A stretch of 64,000 bases of DNA from Neelides folsomi. Taxonomy: Eukaryota > Arthropoda > Collembola > Neelipleona > Neelidae. The DNA is taken from NCBI GenBank assembly GCA_034687125.1, contig JAQGBZ010000004.1, positions 124,001-188,000 of the forward strand. The letters are read 5' to 3'. Of the stretch, positions 48,701 to 60,716 are shown one piece after another. A program made the position numbers and the translations under genes. Position 1 is the first letter of the stretch; every line of letters starts with the position of its first letter. The notes under the pieces were generated by a model that saw only the letters and a program-made list of their open reading frames with translations, did no database searches and had not been told where the DNA came from.

Positions 48701-51700
48701 AAATTGTATGCTTTATAATCTTCATACTTAAGAGAGATGAGCAGATATCCAATAATGCATTATAATTATCCATCCATGGTTGACTATATGACCACTTTTA
48801 AATCGTTCAGGTATGAATGAATTCTGAATATTAATACGTAGGTTAAGCCAAAAGGCTCATTCATCTTCTTTAAAGTCGAGAACTTATTAGAATTTTTATT
48901 CACTGCATCTCTCATTATTTTTAACTATATTCTCTATTATTATCTTCTCTTTAAGAATTTTAAGAAGGTACATAGGTACATACCTGTTTGAGCTTTGAGT
49001 ATTTATATAGGAAGTGTAAGTACAAGCGTGAATTGTGCGTATTAGAAAATAAATATGAATTTATTTGAAATATCCATACGTGTCCTTTTATGTACTTTAA
49101 TATTATAATAATAATGGTAAGAGAAAGTACTCACATAACAATGATAATCGGGTTCTTATATCTTAAAGATATGTAAGATCTCAATGGTTGATTAAAACTA
49201 CTGACGTTTTCTCTGACTAATAATATCCATATTAGAGGCATACATTTAATTATGTTGTACATCAAATCTAAACTTCTCCCAAGATTTCGCCCAATGTAAG
49301 CTTCATGAAATTCATATGAAATTCATAAAATGTACATACGACATATTGGTATCAGTATCAGTGCATATACAAATAGGTACATGTACATGTATGAGTAAAA
49401 TGCCTTAAATGGTATTTCATAGCATAATCATTTCAATACAAAGTCAATCAAACTTTATACAATGCAGGAAATCATACGTTTTATATCCGTGAGCTATTAC
49501 AACCATATACCTATTATATCTGTATTTTTTGCATATGATTCTTGTGATATAATGTAAATACGACTCTTACTACAGTACTGTATTTACAGATTCTTATTTA
49601 GTCTTAACTTAGTAGTATATTTTATTAACTTACAGATAGCTTTGTCCAAATGAATAAAATCCGTGTCATTCTTATTCCATGTAAATAGTTAAAGAATGAC
49701 AAGTGATTTGAATGTGGCAGATGAAGCGAAATGGTTTCTCCTTCTCGGCATCTCCTCTCAATCACATTTACTTTTCATGATCCTTTTATTACTGTATGGC
49801 TCGCGAAACAAATAATGTTGGACATGGGATGCGCCTCTCGATTAAAAGTAGCTTACAGGTACACTTTATTAGTGTAGTGAAATATGAATAAATTATGATA
49901 ACAAAGAAATGATTCATGTCAAATTGAAAAGAAATGAAGTCTTCATTCATTTAAATTGTACATATTAAAATACGGTGACAATTGGCTGGTGTAAGAAATC
50001 ATCAATATGAGTAATATGACGATATCAGTATGAGTTCCTTAATGTAAGTATCTACCTAATTAGTATTTAGTGTCTTTTGTACATTAATATTATTATACTT
50101 GATTAGGTATTACATAGAATATCTTGTATAATAATAAGATTATTGCAATCTCATTAAAGTATTAATTATCTATAAATAATCTTGGTATACATATTATGCA
50201 TACTATATACAGATTCAGTATACCGATAAGCCAATTAAGTCTGAGTCTAATATGTAGAAAGATGTATGATCATTATGGTTTTTTAAAAAGTGATTAGATA
50301 TAACAAGCAATAATAATAAGGAATCCCTCTGGCTGAATCGAAAGGACGAAGATGAGTTAAAAGAATTATTTATAGGACGTAGATTATTTTCGATGTATAA
50401 ATCAAGCTACTTTCTTTTCTCAGGTGCCAGTCTCATCCTCATCCTCGAACAAGACATTAATCTCTCTCATAATCTTCAGTGAAGATTGTCCACTAATAGG
50501 TTAGAACCACAACATGGGGCCAAATATCAGATTACATTTATTTACCACCGTCTTCGTTTCTTTCTCCATTTTGTGCCAAGTTAAAAGTCAATATTATGGA
50601 CAAGGATATCGACAACCGCCGCCTCCACAACATTACAAAAATGCCCAACCGCCCCAAACAATCTACGGAGCTCCTGCCCAAAAACCATTAAATATCCAAT
50701 CCCCGCCGCCTTTACCGCCAGTAAGACAACCGCCAGTTTCTTATCTTCCAATACCGCCAGAACAAAATCAATATGCTTCGCCATCAAACCCATGGCAAAA
50801 CCAACAACCTCCAGCTACAACAACAACAACAACAACAACAACAACTCCAAGACCAACTACGACAGTAAGAGCTTTACCGCCAGTTGTCGAAACCGAAGAA
50901 CATATTAGTTCATCCGCTATAGGAATGATGTCGATGGATTCAATAAAGAAAATTGACGTGCTTTGTGGGTTGAAAAAAATGTCAGTTTTCTTGAAGTTTG
51001 ACAAACCATTCGAAGGAACAATTTACGCTAAGGACAATTACAATGATCCAAGTTGCCAATATGTGTCTGGAGAATCTCCATCGACTGAAATTAATTTCGA
51101 TATGGTCACTGGAGAATGCGGAGTTTCTTATGTTGACCAAGGTAAATAAATAAGTCAATTAATTAATTAATTATAATAAAAATATTTTAATTTCCTCCAA
51201 CAATTAAAAGTATTTTTTTATAGAAAGATTAAAATATTTTGAAATTATCTAAAATATCGCAAATTGTCAAAATAATAAAATAAATAATTTTTTTACTAAT
51301 TTAATAGTAAATGTAAGTAAATGTTGTTAAATTTTAAGGATTAACATCTGGAGGTTCATCATATATTGAAGGAGTATTTGCTGTCAATAACGAACAAGGA
51401 ATTGTTGAAGCATGGGACACGGAAAAAACCATCAGATGTATTTGGAAAGGGAATTTAGAAGAAAGTGTAATTTCGCCCGTCGCAGTTCTTCCACTTGACT
51501 CAAATTCGCCACCTTTATTATTTAGTGGTGACATTGCAATGGTCACAATGGAAATCCGCCAAGGGCACACTTTATCCTCCCCGAATGTCCGAGGTCCGGT
51601 CAGAATTGGTCAACCGCTCTCAGCCGTTGTAACGGTTCATGGCGACAACGAGTTTGACATTTTTGTTAAAGATTGCTATGCCACAGATTCATCCAAGCTC

Positions 51701-54700
51701 GTTCGGTATCTTTTAACAGATACTCAAGGATGTGCGAAAAAATTGAAAGTTATGGGCGGATGGAAAAAAGAGAAAGTTGATGGGAAAAGTGTGGCCATTG
51801 CCTTAATAAGTGCATTTAGATTCCCAGACGTCATGGAACTTTACTTTGAATGCACTGTCGACCTTTGTAAAGGGAAATGTCCAGAATGTTCACAATTCAT
51901 GGAACTCAAAGATGCCCATGCTCAACATTCCCACGACCACGATGATGACCCCGAATCTCTCATTGACCCAAGAGCCAAAAATGCGTTTTCAAGATCAAAG
52001 AGATTTGTTCAATTTCTCAACCAAACACATATTGCTAATATCGAAGGAGAAGAAAACAGTGAAGAAAACAGTGCAGAAAGGGTTTTGAAAAATGGGGAAC
52101 AAAATGCGAGAAGTCAATTGATCCGAATTCTCGATTCTGATGAAGATTACGCTCAATTTGAAGGAAGAAGAGAAAATGAAAGATTTAAGGAATTTTCATT
52201 GTATTCAGGAGAAAACTTTTTCATGTTTTTATTACTTAATTTCATTTCACTTCTTTGTGTCTTAATCCTGGTCATTGTTGCTGTCTCTGCTGCTTATTGT
52301 TTAGGATGGAAAAAATCTTTGAATTTCGAATCTAAAATATAAATCTCTCGCTATGAGCCATATCCTGTTTTTTATGAATTTTATTTAACCTTAATTATAT
52401 TTTATATCGCTATTTCAACTTTAACTCGTGATTTTTATTATATTTTTTATAATCGATAATATACGAGCGTGACTTTTTTCATTCATAAACATTTTATGGG
52501 TCTGGAAATTAAGTTACGTTTAAGGAATTGAGGTCTACGGTACATTTACCCTTCGTATAAAAACTCAAATAGGTTGGTACAAATCAATCTGAATTGAATT
52601 AAGAGAATGATTTCTCTTATTACAATTAATAGTGTATGAAAATGAATGCTCAATAATAAGAACAATTAAACAATGCAAAATTTTAATACCAATTAAAAAC
52701 ATTATGAATCTACGCATACCTTTCTGTTCTTATATTAATTAAGTATTTCTTTAACTCGTATTATGAAATATGCTTAGCCATTTGTATTATCTTCAATCAC
52801 TCTATAATATTATGTACTTACTATTATTTTTGTATTTTTGTATTTTTGCAATTTTTAATGTTTTTTAAAAGAAAAAAAATTACAATATTTTACTGTGATG
52901 TGTAAATTTAATTTTCAATTATGCACCCATTTCATTAAAATAATAATGTAAAAAATATTATCTTATTTGATAAGATAGTTTAGTGTATTTCGAATTAGCA
53001 GTTTACTTAAAATTCCTCAGGACTGGTTGCACTAACGTAATGCGTATTTACATAAATGCTGATTAGAGGCAAGTAAATGAAAGTAAATAGTAAAAGCATG
53101 TAATAAAGAATGAATATCAAGTTTGAAAGGCATCTATTTTACATTTTATTGATTGATTGAGATGTTTTATCGTTACATACCTGCAAATTGCGCTCTGGCT
53201 ATAGGCCGGTCCTTCAGTGATCGAGAGAGCTTGTCCGACCTGAGTTTGGGTCAATCCTAATGAGAGTCTTCGAAGCTTGAAGGCTTTCGCGAACTCTTTG
53301 ATCTCGTCCAAATTGATACCATCCACCATTTGATCTGAGTCATCTGATTATTCACACGTTCATACATTAATTAGTTGGTTTTAATTACTACGCCTGGAGC
53401 CAACAACCACGTGTTCCTCTTTACTTCTCTGCTTTCCCTAATCAGACTTCTCTTTTAATCCTCAACACATCAATACCTATTGTACCATACATGGACCCTC
53501 AATAAATACAAACTTTATTCATTTCAAAATCTACAATATATAGAGATATACTCTATACCATATAATTAATACACTTCCTATTAAATTCATGTTATACATT
53601 ATATTCTTTCCATATACCATAATCTGTATTATTGAGTTATCAGTATTTATAAAATCCAATTTCTCGTCCTAAACATTGAAATTGCCATCAAAGGAATTTA
53701 ATACTTAATTAGTGGCAAAATTTATATTTTATCAGACTCCTTAATGAATAATGAATAAAAGAAAGAATTGGCATTTTCATCTCTTTGTGCTAAATATCTA
53801 CTAATTACCAAATCTGATATAATTGATATGTATAAAAAAGGCTCGTGAAAGTGAAAGATTGTATGAATAAGGCATTTCATGCAATTGAACGTACTTAAAC
53901 CTGACTGTGATTGTTTATTATTGAAAAGTATGGGAGACACCTTCTAAACTGCCTACAGGTGAAGAAGAGAAATGATTGATGGATAAAAAATTGATGTGTA
54001 AGTACCATTATCAGAGAACCTGTCTTCATCTTCATCATGGAGGCTGCTTCCACTTCCACATGGGCTCATCCTTGGACACATTGCGGATATGCTGAGGCCT
54101 CCATTGGAATTAATAGACCCATGGGAGGGATTGTGATGGGAAGTTGTGTGATGGGAATTCCCACTATGACTTTCCCTCCGTCCGTTCATCCCCCGAACTC
54201 CGTTGAGACAAGATGAGATTGTTTTTTCCATGGGATGCCCTAATTTCTCATGGATCTGTTTAATTATAAAATCATAGACATTTATTAACTAATTAATTAA
54301 CTGTTTTGTTAATTTTAATTATTGGTTAATTTACTCTAAATTAATTATTTAATTTTACCATCGGTATATGTGCCCCCATGTGTTGACTGACTAGGTGTGG
54401 AGCGAGGTTCAAAAGCGGGGCCGGAAGTCCTCCTACCGGTCCAGGAAAATCCGGGCTTTGGTTAGAAGGCGGGACGGTGGGAGCAACCGGCGGGGAACAC
54501 GGATTCGCCCCCGCCGAATTTCCGTTTAGGCTCGAGAGGAGATTTGAAGCTCCTTTGACAGAGGTTTGGGTGGAGCCATTAAATAGGCTTTGAGGACTTC
54601 CAGGTTGAGTGAGCGGAATGGTGAGAATCGTCTGAGTCATGATTCCTAAAAGTCATAATTCTCATAATTATGGAAAATTGAGGAGGTTGGTAATAAATTG

Positions 54701-57700
54701 GCCTAATTCTCCCCATCCCTTCCATGAGAAGTGGGTGTAGAGTGGAATAATTAATTAGCTAATTATTATGAGGAGGGGCTTCCGAAATTCGGATTTTCCA
54801 CATCGGGTCGCTATATTTCACAATAAAGTGTAATTACGGGAAGGGGAGAATAAACAGGAGGGTAATTAAAAGTCAGTTTCATTCCATTTCTTCAGCCCCA
54901 GATTGAGTTTTATTTATAATATGCCACATGAGTTTTTAAAAGCCCTGACATTTACTCGGATAGGAATTTACGTTAAATCCAAACTTGCCCGGGTTTTGCT
55001 CAGGACGGGTTTTGTGGTAATTTGTGGCCGTTTTTGGAGTTATAATGGAAAGAAGTGTAGTTATAATTATCAATAATGAACGTCACCGGGACTTGAGGAA
55101 ATTTGTCTATTATTTTCCAGTGTTGGTTTGAGTTATGCGAAGTAATTATTATTCCTTCACATGTCTGGAGAAACACACGTGTAGGGAGGAAATTGGGCGA
55201 TGTTCACTCAAAGAGTAATACCTGATAATTATATTAATTTATTTGGAGGTAGCATGACAATCCCCCTTGCCCGGCCATTGTTTAATTATTCGGAGAGCAA
55301 TTAAGAATCGTCTGAGGGGGGCCGTTGTTTATGAACTCCATCACGGAGGCTAATCTCTCATCTCCCCTCGACTTGTTTATGAATTTTTGCAAAATTTCGC
55401 GTGCAATTAAGACGTTCGTCTTTTTCACAGCAATTTCGGAAAATGGGGACTGAGAGGCCGGGAGATTGAAATTGCATGTGAATAAATAACATTTCCATAA
55501 ATGGTTGGCAATTATCCGGCAGAAAAGGAGTCAAAAGGAGAATTTTCTCCTCCTCGCACAACACCAAAACCCAAACCCGATTCTGTCACGGGGTTTCGTT
55601 CATAAATGTAAAATGCAAATCCCTCCACCTCAAATAGGTTCAAAGAAAAGGCAATTAGACTCTCTCGACTATTTAATACACATTGTACCCCTAAACCCCT
55701 TAATTGCCTCGGACTCATGTTTCTTAGCCAGAATAACTCATCTTGGATTCTATCACACATACAATTCTATTCCACATACCTGTACATACATAATAATATA
55801 CTGTGCATATAAATATGTAAAAAGAGTTAAAACTGGAGGGACGCCACTAAAACACCCGAACCGTCTCCACATAATTATTTATAAGCGTCCGACACAAATT
55901 TATTATATCGCAAATTATACATCATTCTCCAATCCTCATTCTCCAGCCCCTCATAAATATTCATATTAAATGGACATTTTACCAGAGTCGGCATGATTAC
56001 CTTGTGACGTGGGAATGACTAATTGTGCACCTTGGATCCCTTGAACAATTTGACCAGAAGCCAAGATGAGCTGCGGCATTGTTCCGCTCCCGCCTGTCGG
56101 TCCCACATTGTTGCTGTTGAACAAGCTGTTGTTTTGGCTAATGTATTGGGCCAAGGACTGGGAATGGGCAAAGGAGCTGGAATTGGTAAGATTGAGCGGT
56201 GCGTTGAGAACTCCCGCCGACGAGGAAGGAACACTGTTGGGAGGCAGAGGAGATCCGGCAGAACTCATAAGGTTGGGAAGGGATTGCTGAAGAGCGGCGA
56301 GCCCACCGAGAGATGCGAGATTCAAAAGAGCGTTTCCGATGTTGACTGGATTTTCCGGTTTGACTGCTGGAAAAATTAAAAAATTTAAATTTTTCATTTT
56401 TACTGGTCGGTAAATTTAAAGCGCTGAGTGAATGTGAGTGAATGGATTGAGTATAAATGGGAACTTTTAAGACTTCACAATCAGTTTGTATTTTTCACAC
56501 AAACACCGAGAAAGCCATTGGTTTACGATTTCACATCGTCACTGAATGATTACATAGAAATTCATAGAATGTACATAGACTGATTATATAGAATAAGTTT
56601 AAAGTTTATATAGGACATTGGCGTAATCTCCCCTTGTCCACTTTGTAAAATCATTTACATTTTATAAGCCTTCAAGGAGGCATTTGGGGAGTGTGAGTAT
56701 AATCGCCCATTCTGTATAAAATTCTATATGTAGTTCTCCTGTAGGCATCCATTATAATTGCATCATCAATCCTTATTATGATCAAAACTCACCCTGAATA
56801 TGAAAACGAAAAAAGAGCGTAATATTCAATGACGGCCAAATATTTCACGTATATTATGTGTGGTTTTTTTTAATATTTATTGAATGGTGATAACGACGTG
56901 CTGCCTCCTCCATGAATCGAAATCACTTGTTAAAAATTCTCCCAGTCCCTCAATACTAAGCTAATCTGTAAAGGTTAAGAAGGGGAATTTATGTAAGTAT
57001 TTAAGAGGCTAAAAGCCCTTTGTTATATTCAATCTCGTTTTTCTTACAATACATTTACAATGGCTATCAGTAAACCAATGGAATTTCTTCTATTTTATTA
57101 TTACTCTGGACAGTCTGGACAATGCAAATGAACAACGTATATTTACGAGGTTTTTAAATTTTATTACTATTAGTCTTCAAATTATACGTACGATGGAAAA
57201 AGAAGCGAAAAAATTGAAACTAAATCCCCTTGTTATGACGTCAAAATCCAAATTTCATATAATTAATAGGGAACTGATTTGTTTCGAAAAAGCTCCCTTA
57301 TTTGGACGTAGTGAAAAGGGGTCGTTATACAACTAATATTGACCGAAGGAGTCGAAGGGCCAAACCTGTAATTTCCTAACTTATTATTTATAATGGATGA
57401 GAATTGGATTAGGAACATGGAGATATTGGCGGAGATAAGAGGCGGGGGCAAAAATTGGGTTGAGTCAAAAAAAGTGATAATTCCATCCACGTCTTTGACT
57501 TTAAACACTTTGGGAGACTCAGAAGTGGAAGTCTGGGAGTAATGAGGCTACTTTAACTTATGTTATTATGACCATCATCATTCCGGGGTCGGATAGGTTA
57601 GATATATCGGGAGAATAAGGGCCGACCGGTCACATTTGCATCCATTCAATATTCAATAGACATTTCCTCTTTTCTTTCTACCCAACATATTTCATTATGG

Positions 57701-59009
57701 CTCCTCACATTATTATGCATTAAATTATTTTTCTCCTTCCTCTCCTATTAAGTATAATGTGGGTTGGGAGGAGCCCAACCCCTTTGAGTCCAAACCTCCA
57801 ACAGATTCTTCACAAAACAGATTCTTCACACAAGAGATTCCCAAGAACAATTCTCCCACTACTATCTTATATTGAATACCCAGGTATATATTTTTTTACC
57901 TTTTTTCCAATCATAAAACTTGATTATCCCCTACTTACCACATTACTAATGTACATATAGAAAATGCTCTAATCTCGATCTTTAACTTAACTCCCATTTT
58001 ATTTATTGTTGACTGGCGAGCCCTCATAAAAATTATATTACATCGGCCATTACGTTACCATTACGCCTTGTACACGACAGTTTACCTCAAATCACTCGCA
58101 TTCACATGCAGGACGGATCTCCGCTCATCTTAAATCCTCGGCCGGCCTCTTCCAGACTTTTATTCCCTTTCTGCCTTATCTAATTCAAATCTGTTGGTTT
58201 GAATTCAAATCTCTTGGGTTGAAACAACGGCGGAGGTCTCTCCATTGCCAAAATCTCTCGATTTACGATTAATAATTTATTTGACTTCTCAATTGATGGG
58301 GAATTCCTTCTATCAATTAAGGTCTTGAATGCTTTATTGCTCCACACACATAATTATTACCAACGTGTAGGGTGGTACAATTCGAGTCAAAGACCCATGA
58401 GAATGTTCTTCTTTATTCCTTAACAATATTCATCTTATACTTATTCATCTTAAGAGAAATAAAGTGGCTCGCGATAATTGCCTCTTTATCATCAAAGTAG
58501 CTATTGTGCTTAACGATTTAACCTTGTAGGAACTTTTATTTTATGTGTGGTGATGTTTCTTAAATTTAAACTGCTTTTTTAATTTCCAACGAGGACTTCG
58601 TTTATTGTAAGATTAATAAGATTCTGATAGTTCTTGTGAATTCATTTTGGTTCTTAAATACTTGTTGATTTCTCCATTTTACAAACTTACCGTCACAAGG
58701 AGAATTGGGCTGAGATTTCCTCTCCGATTTTATAAGTGGTTCCGAATGGCGGTTGTGGTGATGGTGATGATGATGATGAGACCTTCCAATGAACCCTTGA
58801 TGAAATTGTCGTTGTTGCTGTCTATGGGAACTCCCATGGAAATTCCCGGGATGTTGACCATGACCGTTGACGATTCCGGTTCCTTTGATCATGTTCAGAG
58901 AACTGCTTCCGTTATTGTTGTTATTGTGCCCAGGAGTAGAAGGAGCTCCAGGCGGTGATGGAGAAATCATTTCACATTCACCCGAGCCAGATCGGCCGGT
59001 TCCGACGAG
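45732..59009 (-). CDS. pdm3: POU class 6 homeodomain transcription factor (5' end not seen)
   Basis: Nuclear DNA-binding protein of the POU6F/pdm3 class, which in flies controls neuron identity and axon targeting. Minus-strand exons: 59009-58691, 56366-56001, 54645-54359, 54255-54006, 53343-53181, 46281-46061 and 45862-45732; they join in frame for 578 residues. The upstream part is low-complexity: an eight-residue His run, Asn and Gln runs, then SQGIMTQTILTIPLTQPGSP, a block typical of POU6F. The POU-specific domain is DGINLDEIKEFAKAFKLRR, LGLTQTQVGQAL and YSQSAICRFEKLDITPKSAQ. The linker KKRKRR leads into the homeodomain, whose helix 3 is YEREVIRIWFCNKRQALKN. It ends 13 residues later. The first exon opens in phase 0 with no Met, so the start lies in an upstream exon, probably beyond or within 59-64 kb. 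The 6.9-kb intron hosts the ZP gene. Confidence 0.93.
50396..50402 (+). promoter_or_regulatory. Candidate TATA box of the ZP-domain gene
   Basis: TATAAAT lies 112 bp before the start codon, and about 25-30 bp later a pyrimidine-rich stretch with CAGTCTCATCC could hold the initiator. The motif is common in AT-rich DNA, so position is the main support. Confidence 0.35.
50514..52342 (+). CDS. Zona pellucida (ZP) domain apical-matrix protein, nested gene
   Basis: Exons 50514-51141 and 51339-52342 join in frame (543 aa). A signal peptide (LFTTVFVSFSILCQVKS) is followed by a Pro/Gln/Tyr-rich tract with a ten-threonine run. The ZP domain starts IKKIDVLCGLKKMSVFLKFD and continues DPSCQY, TGECGVSY, IRCIWKG, VKDCYATDSS, QGCAKK, FRFPDVMELYFECTVDLCKG with the eight-plus cysteine pattern. 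A basic furin-type site (SRSKR) after the ZP domain and a C-terminal TM helix (FLLLNFISLLCVLILVIVAV) match the cleaved, polymerising ZP proteins of arthropod apical extracellular matrix (cuticlin, miniature, dusky, papillote type). I cannot tell which subgroup. A His/Asp-rich stretch (HSHDHDDDPE) follows the domain. It lies wholly inside a POU6F intron on the opposite strand. Confidence 0.92.
50817..50846 (+). repeat. ACA microsatellite encoding poly-threonine
   Basis: Nine ACA codons plus ACT encode ten threonines in the ZP-protein mucin-like linker. Nearly pure codon use points to recent slippage, so length is likely polymorphic. Confidence 0.85.
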
Positions 59010-60358
59010 CTAAAAATACAAAAAGCGGTTGAGAACCTTGCGGAAGTTCCTTCAAAGCGAAATCCCCTCTTTGTCTTTTATGATAATGCGGATTTCCCAA
59101 TTTATCCTTAAATGGACCCTCAAGTGCGGCTTAATGTGTGGGGAGATGAGGTGGGAAGGTGAGGTCTTATGAAAGTGAGCAGATGAGACGGGGAATCAAA
59201 CTTGAAATTCAATTTGACTACTTTTGTTCAGTGAAAAATGAAGAGGGCCGAGAGGAACAGTTGGCTAATACCATTTCCTCAATCGCCGCTCATTTCACCC
59301 TCACATTACACAGAGCGATCCATGGAGTAAATGAGATGAATAGAGAAGGGGAGACGAGTGGAGCCAGCAGGGATGGATTTCTAATTCCATGGACAAGTGA
59401 CAGAACGCTCCCATCATAATTCCATTAACTCACTTCATTTTAGATCCCTAAAGAGGAAGGAGATAATTGGGACTTTCTTCCGCGCGAAATCCAGGTCCAT
59501 TATTCCTCTCAATCTCGCCACGAGCCATTTCACCATATAATCCAAAATGAATATTTATGCAAAATCAGTAAGTGTCCAGCTACGTAAACTCTGACTATGT
59601 TTTCCCATAATGAATTCAAACCTCGATAGTTGGTTACTGGCATAATATTAGATAAATTTAGATAGAGAAACACACGTGTGTAAAAGTTGGTGAAACTTTG
59701 GGATTTTGAGTACAGAGCAAATTAAAAGCAAAGTTTTATTCCTATCAGCTTTGTCATAATGCTATTTATTAGAGTGAAATGAACTAATGATTTGGTGACG
59801 CAAATGTCAAACACACATTTGACCAGTGAGTTTCAAACATATCAAGTAATCATCACTTTTAATTTTTCACTTTAACCCTATTAGGTTAAAGGCTAGTGTA
59901 TGTAATACATATGTATCTGTATATTGTTTATATCGTATATTGTTTATGAAAATCTATTGGACCATTGTCCATCTAAAAAGGCCAAATATTTGTAAAGTCT
60001 TATTTTATGTTTTACAACTCGTTAAATGAATAAGTATTTTGTTAATTACCAAGCTAATTAATTACCCTCCTTGGTTAATAAGCATGTAAATACTTTAAAT
60101 AAGTTTGTGGTTAAATAAGTATGTACTTTAAAGTAAGTGTGTACTTGTGTACTTATTGATATTGACCCAAGATATTAATAAAGAAATTTTTATATTCAAT
60201 TATCCTAAATGTACGGTATGGTCTTAAATGTATGGTACATGCAATGGTACACTTAATGTACTTGTATGTACAGGTTGGGCTTCTAACTTTTGAGCATTTA
60301 CAATCGACTTTAACTTTAATGTTTATGAACGAATATTTATCAAAATTTAATGACACAC

Positions 60359-60716
60359 TCTTTAAATATCATGTTATAAGAGGCTAAACTTTATTTTAAG
60401 ATTTGACTTCCGTTGACCTCAATGCAGTGAAATATCGAAAACTTCGACATATTAAGTAGATGAATTTCTATAAATTTCAATGGTAGCAATCGCTTCATTG
60501 ATTCTTTAACTTAACCCAAACGCTGGATCCTGGAATACAATCACTGAACAATCACTGATTGCGATTTAAACAATGAAAGTTGAAGCATTTGAGGAAATTC
60601 CCTTCTAGACGCGTAAAATGCATGTAAAGTTGAGTTTTGCTGTTGCACTGGATTGAGGTCAACAGAGGTCAAGTCATAAAATATAATTTAACCTTCAATA
60701 ACATGTTATATAAAGA
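60359..60716. mobile_element. Inverted-repeat element with about 60-bp arms carrying AGGTCA half-sites
   Basis: The left arm runs TCTTTAAATATCATGTTATA and on through GACTTCCGTTGACCTCAATG to CAGTG. The inverse of the right arm reads TCTTTATATAACATGTTATT and on through GACCTCTGTTGACCTCAATC to CAGTG. The match spans about 60 bp with scattered mismatches and small gaps. No transposase or clear target-site duplication is visible. It is probably a MITE. Confidence 0.65.
60656..60671. promoter_or_regulatory. DR4 nuclear-receptor-type element
   Basis: Two perfect AGGTCA half-sites in direct orientation are separated by ACAG (four bases), a DR4 arrangement. It is part of the right arm of the inverted-repeat element; the left arm carries a degraded version. 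Binding by a nuclear receptor is inference. Confidence 0.4.

Larger units (their letters stand above)
46282..53180. other. Large POU6F intron between POU-specific and homeodomain exons
   Basis: This 6.9-kb intron splits the DNA-binding region right after the last POU-specific helix (AICR/FEKLD), in phase 2. Apart from the nested ZP-domain gene (50514-52342, opposite strand) it is AT-rich with no supported exon. Frames such as 48469-48666 are low-complexity. Confidence 0.7.

Noticed and set aside
55505-56379. Plus-strand frames across the POU6F exon and intron
   Set aside because: They overlap the phase-consistent minus-strand exon 56366-56001 and show no known domain.
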